From contig NZ_CP116034.1 in assembly GCF_027945075.1 (NCBI RefSeq), forward strand, positions 434,001 to 498,000: a stretch of 64,000 nucleotides of DNA. The letters run 5' to 3'. This DNA is from Chryseobacterium sp. CY350 (GTDB lineage Bacteria > Bacteroidota > Bacteroidia > Flavobacteriales > Weeksellaceae). The notes beneath the pieces are model-generated. The model did not search any database, was not told where the DNA came from, and worked only from the letters and a program-made list of their open reading frames with translations. Shown here piece by piece: positions 1 to 9,650 of the stretch. How positions within the stretch are numbered: the first letter of the stretch is position 1; the number at the start of each line of letters is the position of its first letter. A program made the position numbers and the translations under genes.

Positions 1-573
1 CAGAGAAATGAGTTTGAAAAACTCAAAGATTCTTTGCTGCTGCAAGCACACAATAGAGTAGAAGAAACAAAACAGACATCAAAAAGACACAAACCTTCCA
101 CAACGTATGACTTTGTTGATGAACCTGCGGCATATTTTTCAAAAATCGTAATGCCTCTAAATAACAAAATTACAGTCACCTCTTCTTATGGAACAAGAAC
201 ACATCCTATTTTCGGAACAAAAAAAATGCATAATGGGATTGACTTAAAAGCCAGATTCGAAAATGTGTATTCCGTTTTGGACGGAATTGTTACTGCAACA
301 GGCTGGGATTCTAAAGGCGGTGGAAATTTTATAAAAGTAAAACATTTTGACCGTTTCGAAACCTCTTACCTACATCTCTCAGAAATATATTATCGAGCTG
401 GAGAAATTGTAAAAGCCGGATTTATCATCGGAAAAAGTGGGAATACCGGAAACTCCACTGGACCACATCTGCATTTTTCGGTAAAAGAATTCGGACAAAA
501 CATCAATCCTTCTCATTTTTTAAATGACCTTATACAAGTAAACAATTTAATAGCAAACCATTATGAACACTAA
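1..573 (+). CDS. M23 (LytM-type) metallopeptidase, 5' end outside window
   Basis: The frame is open from base 1 with no convincing start codon, so the gene begins upstream; 190 codons are visible. The C-terminal two thirds form a lysostaphin-type zinc peptidase domain. HNGID at visible codons 77-81 supplies the first His and Asp ligands, and GPHLHF gives the HxH motif at codons 156-158. Such enzymes cut peptidoglycan cross-bridges. In Bacteroidetes conjugative elements they are thought to open the wall locally for the mating channel, which fits the neighbours here. The next gene starts inside this one with an 11-bp overlap, so the two are translationally coupled. The first visible residues are charged and helical, a linker rather than a signal peptide. 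Confidence 0.88.
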   Translation, partial: QRNEFEKLKDSLLLQAHNRVEETKQTSKRHKPSTTYDFVDEPAAYFSKIVMPLNNKITVTSSYGTRTHPIFGTKKMHNGIDLKARFENVYSVLDGIVTATGWDSKGGGNFIKVKHFDRFETSYLHLSEIYYRAGEIVKAGFIIGKSGNTGNSTGPHLHFSVKEFGQNINPSHFLNDLIQVNNLIANHYEH

Positions 574-1267
574 TACATTACCAACGGACGAACTGAAAAA
601 ATACGGAATTATCAATGAAGATCGGTCATTCTCCAAAAAACTGAATGCAGATGATCTTCAGAAATTTCTGCAAGGATTTACCATCGTTGCAGACCACGAC
701 AAAAACAGGGCGACTTTTCAACTAACTGATAATAACACCAAACTGAAGGTCATCTTTTTGGAAAGAGATAAAAGTATTTCTGACATCCTCGAAAACAGTA
801 AAAATAATATTCAATATACTGATATCAAGAATGTTTCTAAATCTGCAAATGAACTGAGTTTCGAAAAAAAAGCCTTCATTTTTGACAAAGAAACCGAAAA
901 AGTAGTTGAATTTGATTTCATTAAAAATGCAAGAGAATTGACCGCAATTATTGCGGATAAAAAGAATACGGAAGAACTAAACCGTTACATAGCAGAACTT
1001 CTAAAACTTAAATCTTTTCTGCAAGATAAAATTGTTCAGTTCCCAGAAATGGCAAAAGAAATTACGAATGATTTGAATATTGTGTCCAAGGAATTCAATA
1101 CAGTTGCTGGAATCTCTGAAAAGCAAAATCACTCTCAGAAACAGGAAAAATCAAACGTACAACTGAATGTGAATGACCCCGATGTTTATCAGTATGCCAA
1201 TCAAAGACGAGACGATGAGCAGGAACACGACAAAGAAGTGGAGAAATCAAGAAAGTTTAGAAGGTAA
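563..1267 (+). CDS. Conjugative-element protein of unknown function (234 aa)
   Basis: No function recognised. The ATG lies within the end of the peptidase gene (11-bp overlap). The protein is soluble, with no signal peptide or membrane segment. The first 130 residues are mixed alpha/beta; the N-terminal TLPTDELKKYG stretch recalls the DUF4099/DUF3945-type N-termini of Bacteroidetes mobile-element proteins, but I cannot confirm that. Residues about 135-185 are a Lys/Glu-rich helix likely to form a coiled coil, and the tail (about 190-234) is polar and probably disordered. It is followed 5 bp later by the next gene, so it belongs to the same transcript as the peptidase and the methyltransferase-helicase. 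Confidence 0.7.
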   Translation: MNTNTLPTDELKKYGIINEDRSFSKKLNADDLQKFLQGFTIVADHDKNRATFQLTDNNTKLKVIFLERDKSISDILENSKNNIQYTDIKNVSKSANELSFEKKAFIFDKETEKVVEFDFIKNARELTAIIADKKNTEELNRYIAELLKLKSFLQDKIVQFPEMAKEITNDLNIVSKEFNTVAGISEKQNHSQKQEKSNVQLNVNDPDVYQYANQRRDDEQEHDKEVEKSRKFRR

Positions 1268-1272
1268 ATAAA

Positions 1273-2538
1273 ATGGAAGATAATCTTACCTGGTTTGATA
1301 AGAATATAGTTCCGAGAACGAAGGCTTATGAGGATTTTGTATTCAAAATGAAAAACACTTCACCTGAAAATTTTTTCCAAGATGGTGAAAGAATTTTCAC
1401 AAAGAAAGAAAAGGATTTTATGAAAATTTTTGATTATAAATCTTCTAAAATCAAATTTACCTCATCTCATGCTGAACAAGAAAAATTCACACAAAGCCAT
1501 ATTAGTAAAGAACAAAATGCAATTCTTTTTAATGAGCTTAAGAAACTGATTTCTGAAAAAACACCTGCTTTTATTATCAATAATCCTCATATAGAAAATA
1601 CAATTGAGGGTTATAATACAGATGAATTGATAAAGCTGCCCATTGAAGCATTAGAACATTTATTACACTTAAAGGAAGAAGAGTTTAAAGCACAGCAAGA
1701 GAATGATGATTTGAATAGCATGGCTTTCATTGACAGAGAAATAAATGAACTTAAATTAATTATTAACAATCAAAACCCAAACATTATGGAAACACAAAAC
1801 GAATATGATCCAGCTCAGTATCCGAAACTCCAATTAAAATATCTAGGTTTCGGAGAAGGCGAACAACTGCACAAAGATTTAGAAAATGGAATCAATGCTC
1901 CCGAAAAAGAGTTCGAAATTAAAACAACTTCCGACAAAGCGATGCCCGGAAATGAAATGGAATTCACATTAAAATTCAATAAGATAGAAAATGGGAGTGT
2001 CTTTATGAATTTTTATAATGCTAAACTCACTAAAGAAAATGGAGACATTTTATCTCATAATTTCCCGGTTAACAGGGTGAATACATTTACTGCCAAAGAA
2101 GCAGTCAATCTTTTAGAAGGGCGTACAGTAAAAATGGAATTTCACAATCCGAAAACAGAAAAAATAGAACCTGCATTTGCTAAACTGAATTTTAGCGAAC
2201 CCAAAACTGAAAAAGGAAATTATAATTTCCAGAATTTTTACAAAAATTATGGAGTTGATACGGCTCAGATCGTAGAAAAATCCAAACTGATCTTTGATAA
2301 ACCGGAATGGAAGGAAAGTACCATAAAATCTTTGGAAAAAGGAAATATTGTCAAGGTGAAATTTGAATTAAATGATAAAGTGATAGAAGGCAAAGCGGTG
2401 CTGAATCCTCAATATAAAAATCTAAGCCTTTATGATCAGGATATGAACAGAATCAATACCAACAAGCCTTTAGAAGGTTTGGAACAAGACAACAAGCACG
2501 AAAAAAATAACGTGAAGGAACAAAGTATTAAACGATAG
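1273..2538 (+). CDS. Conjugative-element protein of unknown function (421 aa), DUF3945-like C-terminus
   Basis: Soluble 421-residue protein with no catalytic motif that I recognise. Residues 1-170 are helical and charged. Residues 170-300 look like a beta-rich domain. The last 80 residues (LEKGNIVKVKFEL..., GKAVLNPQYKNLSLYD) resemble the short DUF3945-like repeats of Bacteroidetes conjugative-transposon proteins, where a stretch meaning roughly 'l-kG-.v...' precedes a small beta hairpin; this is a family impression only. An internal ATG at 1786 (MetGluThrGln) follows an Asn-rich segment, so two originally separate modules may have been fused. It sits 5 bp after the preceding gene in the same operon. 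Confidence 0.65.
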   Translation: MEDNLTWFDKNIVPRTKAYEDFVFKMKNTSPENFFQDGERIFTKKEKDFMKIFDYKSSKIKFTSSHAEQEKFTQSHISKEQNAILFNELKKLISEKTPAFIINNPHIENTIEGYNTDELIKLPIEALEHLLHLKEEEFKAQQENDDLNSMAFIDREINELKLIINNQNPNIMETQNEYDPAQYPKLQLKYLGFGEGEQLHKDLENGINAPEKEFEIKTTSDKAMPGNEMEFTLKFNKIENGSVFMNFYNAKLTKENGDILSHNFPVNRVNTFTAKEAVNLLEGRTVKMEFHNPKTEKIEPAFAKLNFSEPKTEKGNYNFQNFYKNYGVDTAQIVEKSKLIFDKPEWKESTIKSLEKGNIVKVKFELNDKVIEGKAVLNPQYKNLSLYDQDMNRINTNKPLEGLEQDNKHEKNNVKEQSIKR

Positions 2539-2617
2539 ATAACACGTATAACCAATCATTTATTTCCCAGTGGTAAGTCAAATTAATTGGGCTGCCGCTT
2601 TTTTAAACCCTATATCT

Positions 2618-3298
2618 ATGAAAAAACTTTTAACACTACCCAGCTTGTTTTTTCTTTTTGTAAGCACTTCCTGCCACAAAGAAATCAAATCGGAAAAAGG
2701 AGGAATCGATGTTGTCTCCAATGTATATTTTGATGTTTCCAAAAGTCTGGATAAAATCCAAAGTTTTCATTTGTCAAGCCTTAATTATTCGGGAGATTCT
2801 ATTATAGAAAGGATTCCGGATGCTGATGCTCCCGAAATAACCCAACAGATTTATTTCATTAAAGATTCATTGTGCTATACCATTAAAAATGAAAATCCCG
2901 GCAAAATTATTCTGTCAGACATCATAAAAAAACAAAAGCCGCTTTCGGTTGAAGAGAAAAAAGGAGGAACATTGTTTTCTCAGGAAAAAATCCCCAATTA
3001 CAGAAACAGAAAAAATCTGAGTGATACGGTTCTGTTTAAGAAAAAATACAAACGATTTGAAATCAACTCACCTTGGATGTACACCCGGTTTTACATTTAT
3101 CCAACGGATACTATTTTACCATACTCTATTTACAAACACGCTGAAAAGGACTACCACGGAAGGCTCGAAAGGATTGATTCTTACAATAAAAAGACGGACA
3201 TATTCGTGACGCTTCAATTAATATCAAGAAAAAACTGGGACAGTGAAGCCAAAGAAATTTTTGAATTTAACCACTTCATAAAAAACAGAAAAAAGTGA
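2618..3298 (+). CDS. Small lipoprotein inside the conjugative-element operon
   Basis: I start this at ATG 2618, because the 16 codons before it (from a GTG at 2570) are not signal-like. The 226-residue product begins MKKLLTLPSLFFLFV followed by STSCHK, a lipoprotein signal peptide with the lipidated Cys about residue 19. The rest is a soluble domain with alternating beta strands and no known motif. It ends in an ATGA-like arrangement: the next gene's GTG overlaps its TGA by 4 bp, so translation of the methyltransferase-helicase is coupled to it. A lipoprotein so tightly linked to a DNA-processing enzyme is odd; surface or entry exclusion is one possibility, but nothing in the sequence proves it. 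Confidence 0.72.
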   Translation: MKKLLTLPSLFFLFVSTSCHKEIKSEKGGIDVVSNVYFDVSKSLDKIQSFHLSSLNYSGDSIIERIPDADAPEITQQIYFIKDSLCYTIKNENPGKIILSDIIKKQKPLSVEEKKGGTLFSQEKIPNYRNRKNLSDTVLFKKKYKRFEINSPWMYTRFYIYPTDTILPYSIYKHAEKDYHGRLERIDSYNKKTDIFVTLQLISRKNWDSEAKEIFEFNHFIKNRKK

Positions 3299-6200
3299 AA
3301 GATGAAGATTTTTTTAATGAGATAAATGATGACATTTCTGTAGTTGAAGGAAATAAAAAGGAACTTATTGTTTTCACAAACAGTAAGGATACGCTTTCAT
3401 TCTTGGAGCTTCTTCAATTGAACAAGCAAGTCAATAATAGAACATTGATTACCCTTAATTCCGGTTCAAATAGCAAAAAGTTCCTCAATAGATATCAGAA
3501 TTATGATGGTAAAATGTTTCTTTGTCTTACCGGGGATAGAACGGGAAATGCAATAACCAGGAAAATTCTTACAGAATTTAATGACAAAAATATCAAAGAC
3601 GTTCGTCCGTTGTATGAAATTTCTGAAAATGGGAATCAAGACCTGACCGAATATTTAGAGAATAAACTCAATCTTCAAGATAAAAATACTAATTTAGTTG
3701 AACCAAAAATTTCTGAAAATGAAAGCAATGCATTTGAATCCGGAAGAACATCCGATTCTCAGCAAGTGGGAAACGGAACACCTGAACGCAACACTGGAGA
3801 ACTTAGACATAAGATCCAATCCGAGCAAAACGGAAGTTACGGAAGCGGACAAGCAGTGGGCAGCAACAATGCTGGAAATGGACTTGCAGGCACAGAGCGG
3901 CGTAATTTGGGAAACCGAGAACGAGGAAGAGTATCCTATGACAACTCACAACAGAATAATGTTGGAGAGACTCAAGGACGTTCCGTGGGCGGAATCGTAC
4001 CCGGGAGAACTGTATCCGATAGAAGAAGACCCGATGGAGGACTTTCCGAGATAGGTGAGGAGTCAACAAATAATGTAGAGTTAGATGCTCTTATTTCAAA
4101 ATATAAAGGACAAAAAGTGTCCAATGAACAAGTTGCGGAAGTAGTTTCCGCAGCTTGTTTTGTTTACGAGAATCACAAGGTTATTCTCACAGAAAACCTT
4201 AAAATCACCGATGATTTAAAAGAGATCTGCAACCAATTCCAAAGTGGCGGAACGGCAAAAGAAGGAAGAGGGATTTTAGACGAATATTATACGCAGGATA
4301 AAATTGTTGATGCAGTTCATAATTTAATTAAAGACCATTTTAAAACTCAAAAAGAAATTTCCGTTTTAGAACCAAGTGTTGGAACCGGAAATTTTATTTA
4401 TGCTACTCACGAGCTATCTGTAAATTCTAAAATTACAGGTTTTGAAATCAATGAAACCACAGCAAAAATTGCTAAACTTCTACATCCCGAAGCTGACATC
4501 AATCTTCGTTCGTTTGAAACTGAATTTATTGATGAGAAAGGAAACAAAAAGGACTTTTCTCAGCAATACGATTTGGTAATTGGAAATCCGCCCTATGGCG
4601 AACATCGAGGATTTTACAAGGGATTGGGCGAAGAACCGCAAATTTCAAAGTATGAAGATTATTTTGTTAAACGGTCATTAGATTCCTTGAAACCCAACGG
4701 CGTTTTGGCGATGGTTCTTCCATCAGGTTGGCTCAACCGACAAAAGAATTTACAAAATGTTAGTGTTTTGGAAGGTTTCCGTTTACCCAATGGCGCTTTT
4801 GCAGGAACACAAATCGGAACCGACATTATCATTCTAAGAAAAAACACTCAAAATATCTCTACTGATATTTCTAACTATTTCGATAATAACCCAGCAAGAA
4901 TTTTGGGTGAAACCCGAGAAAAAACCAACCGTTTCGGTCGATTAGAAAAATATATTCACGGAAATTTAGATGAAGCTTTATTTAAGATTGAACAGTTTGA
5001 AAATAGGAAAGAAACCCAGCGGATCGGAAATCTGTTTGAAGATTTGTTTTTAGAGGAAAAACCTAAAGGTGAAAATAAAATTCCTGTACCCAAAAGAGGA
5101 AGTGCAGAAATCGAAGATTTTACGAGGATTGAAAACCAAAATGAACAAGAACTCAATGTAACAAAAACTCAAGAAAAAATTGAACTGGTACTTTCTAAAC
5201 TCAATAACATTAAGTTTAAATCTCCAACAATTACGACTGAAATAAGCAAGTATGAAAAGCTGCGAGAAGATCTGATCACAAAACCAGCATCATTTTCGGA
5301 GGAAAAATTAACAGAACTTATTGAGAAAAGTGATAGGATTATTTCTATTCACAATACAAAAAATCAGAACGAGTATAAAATTCAGTCAAAACCCGAACTC
5401 AAAAAAGGTGTTTTAAAATATCAATTCTCCAAGCAAGATAAAATTGTCAATACTTCATTACAAAACAGTTCTGATATTAGCAAGGAACAAATTGAAGCGT
5501 TTAGAGATAGCAATTATGACGGTACATTAAATAATCGCGAAAAGCATTATCAATTTGCCAACTTCATTGATGGAAACTGGGTTCACGATTTTTATTACAC
5601 CGAAGGAAATATTTATGCGAAACTGGAACAATTGGAGCGGGATTTTTCTGATACAAATGCATTCGGAGGAACAGAAAACCAATACGAAAAACAAAAAGCA
5701 TTATTAGAAAATGTCCTACCAAAAGCGAAATCACTGGATGAAATTTATATCAGTCCGAACCACGAGTTCGTACACAAATTTGGTTTAGGTCAAATAGAAA
5801 AAGACCAATACAATCATATTACAAAACGTACCGAATCAGTTATCGTAGATTACAATCTTGCCGAAAGATTCAAAGATTTTGTAGGCACTTTGTCAAGTGA
5901 AGCCTTTGCGGGTTCTTCAGCTTGGGAAGTGCGAAGCTTTGTAGATAATGAAACGTTTACAGGAAGCGATAAAGAGAGAAATGCTTTAGTCCGTGAAAGA
6001 CGAAAAACTGCAGCGAATGACTTGTTCTACAAGTTTGTTCGGGAAGAACTTTCCGATGATATTAGAACTCGTTTCGTAAAAGATTTTAACCGCAATTACA
6101 ATAACATCCACGTTCCGGATTATTCTAAATTCCCATTGTTTTCAAGAATCTATCTGCATTTTAAAGGTCAGGAATTGCGTTTGACCGAAGTTCAGAAAGC

Positions 6201-8478
6201 TGGAATCGGAAGACAAACTACAAAAGGAGTAGGCCTCTTAGCGCACGAAGTGGGTTTTGGCAAAACATTATCAGGAATCCTTTCAATGCACGAAGCTATG
6301 GGGAGGGGAAATGCGAAAAGACCAATCATTGTTGTCCCGAATGACACTATTTTGAAACAATGGGTGGAAACGATTTTTGAAACGATTCCCAATGCGAAAG
6401 TCAATGTTTTAGGGAATTTGGGGAAAGATTATGACCTTTCAAAATTTGATAATAAAGACGGAGAAATTACCATTGTTACTTATGAAGGCTTTAATAATAT
6501 CGGATTTTCATCAGAAATAACCGAAGAACTTTCTTCAAAATTCAGTTACATCTCTGCAAGCGAAATGAAAGGAGTTACCAATACGGAAAGGGATCTCCAA
6601 ATTGAGTTGCAGAAAGAAAAGGAGATTGAGGGAAAAATGAAGCGTGGTAAAATCTACGATTGGGAAGATTTTGGATTCGACCATTTGACCTATGATGAAG
6701 TTCATAATGCGAATCATATTGTAGGAAAAGTAAAAATTGAAGACCGAAGATTTGCTTCCGATTTTAGAAGTCAAAACCAACAGACTTCCAAATTGGGAAT
6801 TAATACCTGGATGGCAGCTCAGTACATTCAAGACAAAAATGACGGCAGAAATGTAACTCTACTTTCCGCTACACCTTTTACCAATAGGCCATTGGAATAT
6901 TATTCTATTCTTTCTTTGATAGCAAATAAAAGATTAGAAGAATCGGGATACTTCAACGTCAATACATTCTTCGAGACTTTTATGGAAGCGGATAATGATA
7001 TGGAGATTGATGCAAAAGGTGATGTGATGTTTAAAAACAATGTTCGAAGATTTAAAAATAATTCGCTGTTTCAGCAATTACTTTCGGAATTCATTGATAT
7101 AAAAGGAGAAGAAGACAATCCTGAACTGATTCGTCCCAACAAAATTAACAAAGAGTATAAAATTGAGCAGAATGATCTGACAAGAGAACAATATGACTTG
7201 CTCAGTGAAAATTTTTCTGAGACTGAAAAAGGAGCCATTCTAACGTATATTCTCAATGCCCGACTGATTGCAATTTCGCCATATCTGTCACCTTATTATG
7301 AAAGTGAGGAACCTTCTGTAAAAGAATTTGTTGAAAATTCTCCAAAGTTGAAACAGACGATGGATTTAATTTATCAGAATAAAAAAGATCTTCCTGAATC
7401 CGGACAAATCATTTATTCTGAATTAGCGGTTGCTCAATTTCCAAAACTGAAAGAATATCTCATAACAGAAATTGGTTACAAACCCAAAGAAATCGGAATT
7501 ATTACCGGAGCTACCAGTAAAAATCAAAGAATTGCTGTTCAAAATGATTTTAATGAAGGAAAAATAAAAGTAGTTATTGGTAGTGAAGCCATTCAGGAAG
7601 GAATGAACCTTCAGGAGAATACAACAGATGTATATATGCTAACATTACCCTACAATTTCACTTCTTTGCGACAGGTGGAAGGACGGGCGTGGAGGCAAGG
7701 AAATAAAAACGAAAATGTGAGAATAAATTTTATGCTGACGAATGACAGTATTGATGTTTTTATGCTTCAAAAACTGCAATCCAAACAGGCCAGATATTTA
7801 GAAGCGATGAAAAAAGGAGCCGATGTTTTGGATATTTCGGATATCAGTACACAAGAGCTTAAAACGTCTATCATTACAAATCCAGAAACCAGAGCCAACA
7901 TTGAAATCGAATTAATGAAAAGAAGGATCGAAAGTGAGAAAAATAAACACCTCGCAGATAGTGCATTTGTTCTGAGGAAATATGAAGATTTTCTCAAAGT
8001 AAAAGAGTTGGTGACCAAAGCTGAACATTCTTATAACAGGATTGAAGGCTATGCCAAAAATGGCGATGAAAATTCTGACTACTGGAAAAATCAGCTTCCT
8101 TCTTATCAGAAAACAATTGACCTGCACAAAGCTCAAGTTCAAGAAGTAGTTGAAAATTTAGCGCAGAAAGGAATAGATATTACTCAAATTGAATATCAAA
8201 CCAAAACTACCGAAGATAAAATTGCAGAACTGGATAAAAAGCTGAAAGAACTTCCGGCAGTTAGAGAAAATTTAGTAGTTCAATATAAAATTGAAAAGGA
8301 GGAACAACTAAAAATTAATGAGCAAAGAAATTATTTGAAAGAAAGAACCATTGAGAATAAAACTCTTTTTGGTGCTAACCAACTTGAATCAGGAACTATG
8401 CATAAAGGAAATCAATTGTTGCAGCAAGAGGATAAATATGAGCAAATTTTTTCGACATCATCTGGGAGAAAAAGATAA
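3295..8478 (+). CDS. N6-adenine DNA methyltransferase fused to SF2 (SNF2-like) helicase, 1727 aa
   Basis: Start GTG at 3295 overlaps the lipoprotein stop. Domains in order: a Toprim-like N-terminus (residues 1-110, with LTGDRTGNA around 79-86); a Gly/Arg/Asn-rich linker (about 145-260); a gamma-type N6-adenine methyltransferase with SAM motif EPSVGTGNF (359-367) and catalytic NPPY (431-434); a long spacer; an SF2 helicase with Walker A HEVGFGKT (984-991), Walker B DEVH (1134-1137), SATPF (1191-1195) and motif VI QVEGRAWRQGN (from 1460); and a coiled-coil tail (about 1540-1720). All catalytic residues are present. Proteins like this are carried by Bacteroidetes conjugative transposons and resemble phage P1 DarB in plan, so self-protection against host restriction is a reasonable inference; a restriction function is the alternative. 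Confidence 0.9.
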   Translation: MKDEDFFNEINDDISVVEGNKKELIVFTNSKDTLSFLELLQLNKQVNNRTLITLNSGSNSKKFLNRYQNYDGKMFLCLTGDRTGNAITRKILTEFNDKNIKDVRPLYEISENGNQDLTEYLENKLNLQDKNTNLVEPKISENESNAFESGRTSDSQQVGNGTPERNTGELRHKIQSEQNGSYGSGQAVGSNNAGNGLAGTERRNLGNRERGRVSYDNSQQNNVGETQGRSVGGIVPGRTVSDRRRPDGGLSEIGEESTNNVELDALISKYKGQKVSNEQVAEVVSAACFVYENHKVILTENLKITDDLKEICNQFQSGGTAKEGRGILDEYYTQDKIVDAVHNLIKDHFKTQKEISVLEPSVGTGNFIYATHELSVNSKITGFEINETTAKIAKLLHPEADINLRSFETEFIDEKGNKKDFSQQYDLVIGNPPYGEHRGFYKGLGEEPQISKYEDYFVKRSLDSLKPNGVLAMVLPSGWLNRQKNLQNVSVLEGFRLPNGAFAGTQIGTDIIILRKNTQNISTDISNYFDNNPARILGETREKTNRFGRLEKYIHGNLDEALFKIEQFENRKETQRIGNLFEDLFLEEKPKGENKIPVPKRGSAEIEDFTRIENQNEQELNVTKTQEKIELVLSKLNNIKFKSPTITTEISKYEKLREDLITKPASFSEEKLTELIEKSDRIISIHNTKNQNEYKIQSKPELKKGVLKYQFSKQDKIVNTSLQNSSDISKEQIEAFRDSNYDGTLNNREKHYQFANFIDGNWVHDFYYTEGNIYAKLEQLERDFSDTNAFGGTENQYEKQKALLENVLPKAKSLDEIYISPNHEFVHKFGLGQIEKDQYNHITKRTESVIVDYNLAERFKDFVGTLSSEAFAGSSAWEVRSFVDNETFTGSDKERNALVRERRKTAANDLFYKFVREELSDDIRTRFVKDFNRNYNNIHVPDYSKFPLFSRIYLHFKGQELRLTEVQKAGIGRQTTKGVGLLAHEVGFGKTLSGILSMHEAMGRGNAKRPIIVVPNDTILKQWVETIFETIPNAKVNVLGNLGKDYDLSKFDNKDGEITIVTYEGFNNIGFSSEITEELSSKFSYISASEMKGVTNTERDLQIELQKEKEIEGKMKRGKIYDWEDFGFDHLTYDEVHNANHIVGKVKIEDRRFASDFRSQNQQTSKLGINTWMAAQYIQDKNDGRNVTLLSATPFTNRPLEYYSILSLIANKRLEESGYFNVNTFFETFMEADNDMEIDAKGDVMFKNNVRRFKNNSLFQQLLSEFIDIKGEEDNPELIRPNKINKEYKIEQNDLTREQYDLLSENFSETEKGAILTYILNARLIAISPYLSPYYESEEPSVKEFVENSPKLKQTMDLIYQNKKDLPESGQIIYSELAVAQFPKLKEYLITEIGYKPKEIGIITGATSKNQRIAVQNDFNEGKIKVVIGSEAIQEGMNLQENTTDVYMLTLPYNFTSLRQVEGRAWRQGNKNENVRINFMLTNDSIDVFMLQKLQSKQARYLEAMKKGADVLDISDISTQELKTSIITNPETRANIEIELMKRRIESEKNKHLADSAFVLRKYEDFLKVKELVTKAEHSYNRIEGYAKNGDENSDYWKNQLPSYQKTIDLHKAQVQEVVENLAQKGIDITQIEYQTKTTEDKIAELDKKLKELPAVRENLVVQYKIEKEEQLKINEQRNYLKERTIENKTLFGANQLESGTMHKGNQLLQQEDKYEQIFSTSSGRKR

Positions 8479-8715
8479 ATAATACTAAGCAACAATATAT
8501 TTAATGTATTGTAATCTTATGCCTTATTAGATATTTCTTTGGCACCGAGGCAATAGTTATTGACAAAAAACAAACGTTATTAGTTTATACATCTTTTTAA
8601 ATACTCCATATTCATCTTATTTAGTCCAACACTTTAGAGTACTATTGTTTTTGCTATTTATATACTTCAACTTTACTTTAATTTTTAATCAATAACAAAG
8701 TGAAAACAAATAGTT
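8479..8715. other. AT-rich intergenic stretch before the excisionase-like gene
   Basis: No coding potential seen. It separates the large operon from the small DNA-binding genes and presumably holds the promoter of the excisionase-like gene. I see no clean TAnnTTTG -7 box and no strong hairpin. Confidence 0.4.
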
Positions 8716-8976
8716 ATGAAAGTAAATATCATTACCAAAGAGGATCTTCAAGAATTTAAAAGTGAATTACTGGAAGAAATTAAAAATCTATTTAAAAGCA
8801 AGACTTCAGAACAGAAATTATGGCTGCGCTCATCAGAGGTCAAAGAACTTTTAAAAATTTCCTCTGGAACCCTACAAAACCTTCGTGACAATGGAACCAT
8901 ATCCTACACTCGTGTCGGTGCTACATTATATTATAATTATAAGGATATAGAAGAATTACTAAATAGCAATGGTTAA
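8716..8976 (+). CDS. Excisionase-type helix-turn-helix protein (MerR-like HTH_17)
   Basis: An 86-residue protein: an N-terminal charged helix (1-30), then a winged HTH of the excisionase/MerR type (about 34-82) with WLRSSEVKELLKIS as first helix and turn, GTLQNLRDNGTISYTRVG as recognition helix plus wing, and the usual YNYKDIEELL ending. In Bacteroidetes mobile elements such proteins control excision or the element's operons. Position near the right boundary of the element supports that. It could equally be a transcription regulator of the upstream transfer genes. Confidence 0.8.
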   Translation: MKVNIITKEDLQEFKSELLEEIKNLFKSKTSEQKLWLRSSEVKELLKISSGTLQNLRDNGTISYTRVGATLYYNYKDIEELLNSNG

Positions 8977-9049
8977 TTGTATTATATCACGATTTGGCTG
9001 GCATTCTGACGTACGAGAAATTTCTATCAACTAACAATGACTATTCGCA

Positions 9050-9382
9050 ATGACTTACATTAAACATTTAACAGGTTTTTTTGAAAAAGTAGCTCAGGAC
9101 AAAACATTAAATCCAACACATATTAGCTTATACATAGCTTTATTTCAATTTTGGAATTTCAACCGTTTCAGGAATCCGATTAGTATCTCGAGAGATGAAG
9201 TTATGCGGATAAGTAAAATATATTCAAGAGCGACATATCATAAATGCCTAAAGAATCTACATTCTTTAGGATATATAGATTATCAACCATCCTATAATCC
9301 ATTCAAAGGAAGTCAGGTCTTCATGCTGGATTTCACAGAGGAATTAAAACCTCAATTGAAGCAACAAAAAATAAAAAAATAG
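9050..9382 (+). CDS. Small winged-helix-like mobile-element protein
   Basis: A 110-residue basic protein. Residues 20-95 have the pattern of a winged helix: LNPTHISLYIALFQFWN, then ISISRDEVMRISKIYSRATYHK (HTH) and LHSLGYIDYQPSYNPFKGS (wing). This pattern is shared with replication-initiator and phage-type DNA-binding domains and with small proteins next to excisionase genes in Bacteroidetes elements. Function is inferred only from the fold impression. It is the last gene before the probable attachment site and is followed directly by a long hairpin. Confidence 0.65.
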   Translation: MTYIKHLTGFFEKVAQDKTLNPTHISLYIALFQFWNFNRFRNPISISRDEVMRISKIYSRATYHKCLKNLHSLGYIDYQPSYNPFKGSQVFMLDFTEELKPQLKQQKIKK

Positions 9383-9427
9383 CTAAGTATGAAATGACGA
9401 AACACCGTCTCGTAATTTCATACTTAG
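9383..9427. repeat. Long perfect inverted repeat (13-bp arms) just after the last element gene
   Basis: CTAAGTATGAAAT at 9383-9395 is matched exactly by its reverse complement at 9415-9427. After one mismatch (9396/9414) the stem continues with ACGA/TCGT (9397-9400 and 9410-9413) and a 9-base loop. It begins one base after the stop codon of the preceding gene. There is no T-run after it, so it is not a typical intrinsic terminator. It could be an RNA-stabilising hairpin, or a protein-binding site near the end of the integrated element. Confidence 0.75.
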
Positions 9428-9610
9428 AGATGTTTGAAAGTGAGTAAATTTTCAAAAAAAATTTTGCTAATCCGAACGAAAATTTCTATTTTTACTACGT
9501 AAAATTATTACATTGGATTTTACCGCTTTTTGCAAATGTCCTATTTAAGGCCCTTCACAAGATGCTACAGCGAAAACGCTTATCAATAAAAGGATGAGAA
9601 GAATTACAAA

Positions 9611-9628
9611 AATCCCTCTCTCTCCGCT
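9611..9628 (+). other. Probable attachment site: tRNA-Ser 3'-end copy (right end of integrated element)
   Basis: AATCCCTCTCTCTCCGCT has the geometry of a tRNA 3' end: AAT (end of the T loop), CCCTC (3' strand of the T stem, 9614-9618), TCTCTCC (acceptor strand, 9619-9625) and discriminator G (9626). The acceptor strand would pair with GGAGAGA, the usual start of bacterial tRNA-Ser. No matching 5' part of a tRNA lies upstream. A strong terminator with no gene in front of it follows 25 bp later. This is what is left at the far end when an element integrates into a tRNA 3' end. Confidence 0.6.
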
Positions 9629-9650
9629 GGTTGAGAAACTAAATTTAAGC

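Noticed and set aside
3698-4069. Overlapping open frames on both strands inside the methyltransferase gene
   Set aside because: They fall in the Gly/Arg/Asn-rich linker, whose codon composition keeps other frames open; no start signals or family match.
9540-9626. Complete tRNA-Ser gene
   Set aside because: Only the 3' end fits; there is no GGAGAGA acceptor strand or anticodon arm upstream.
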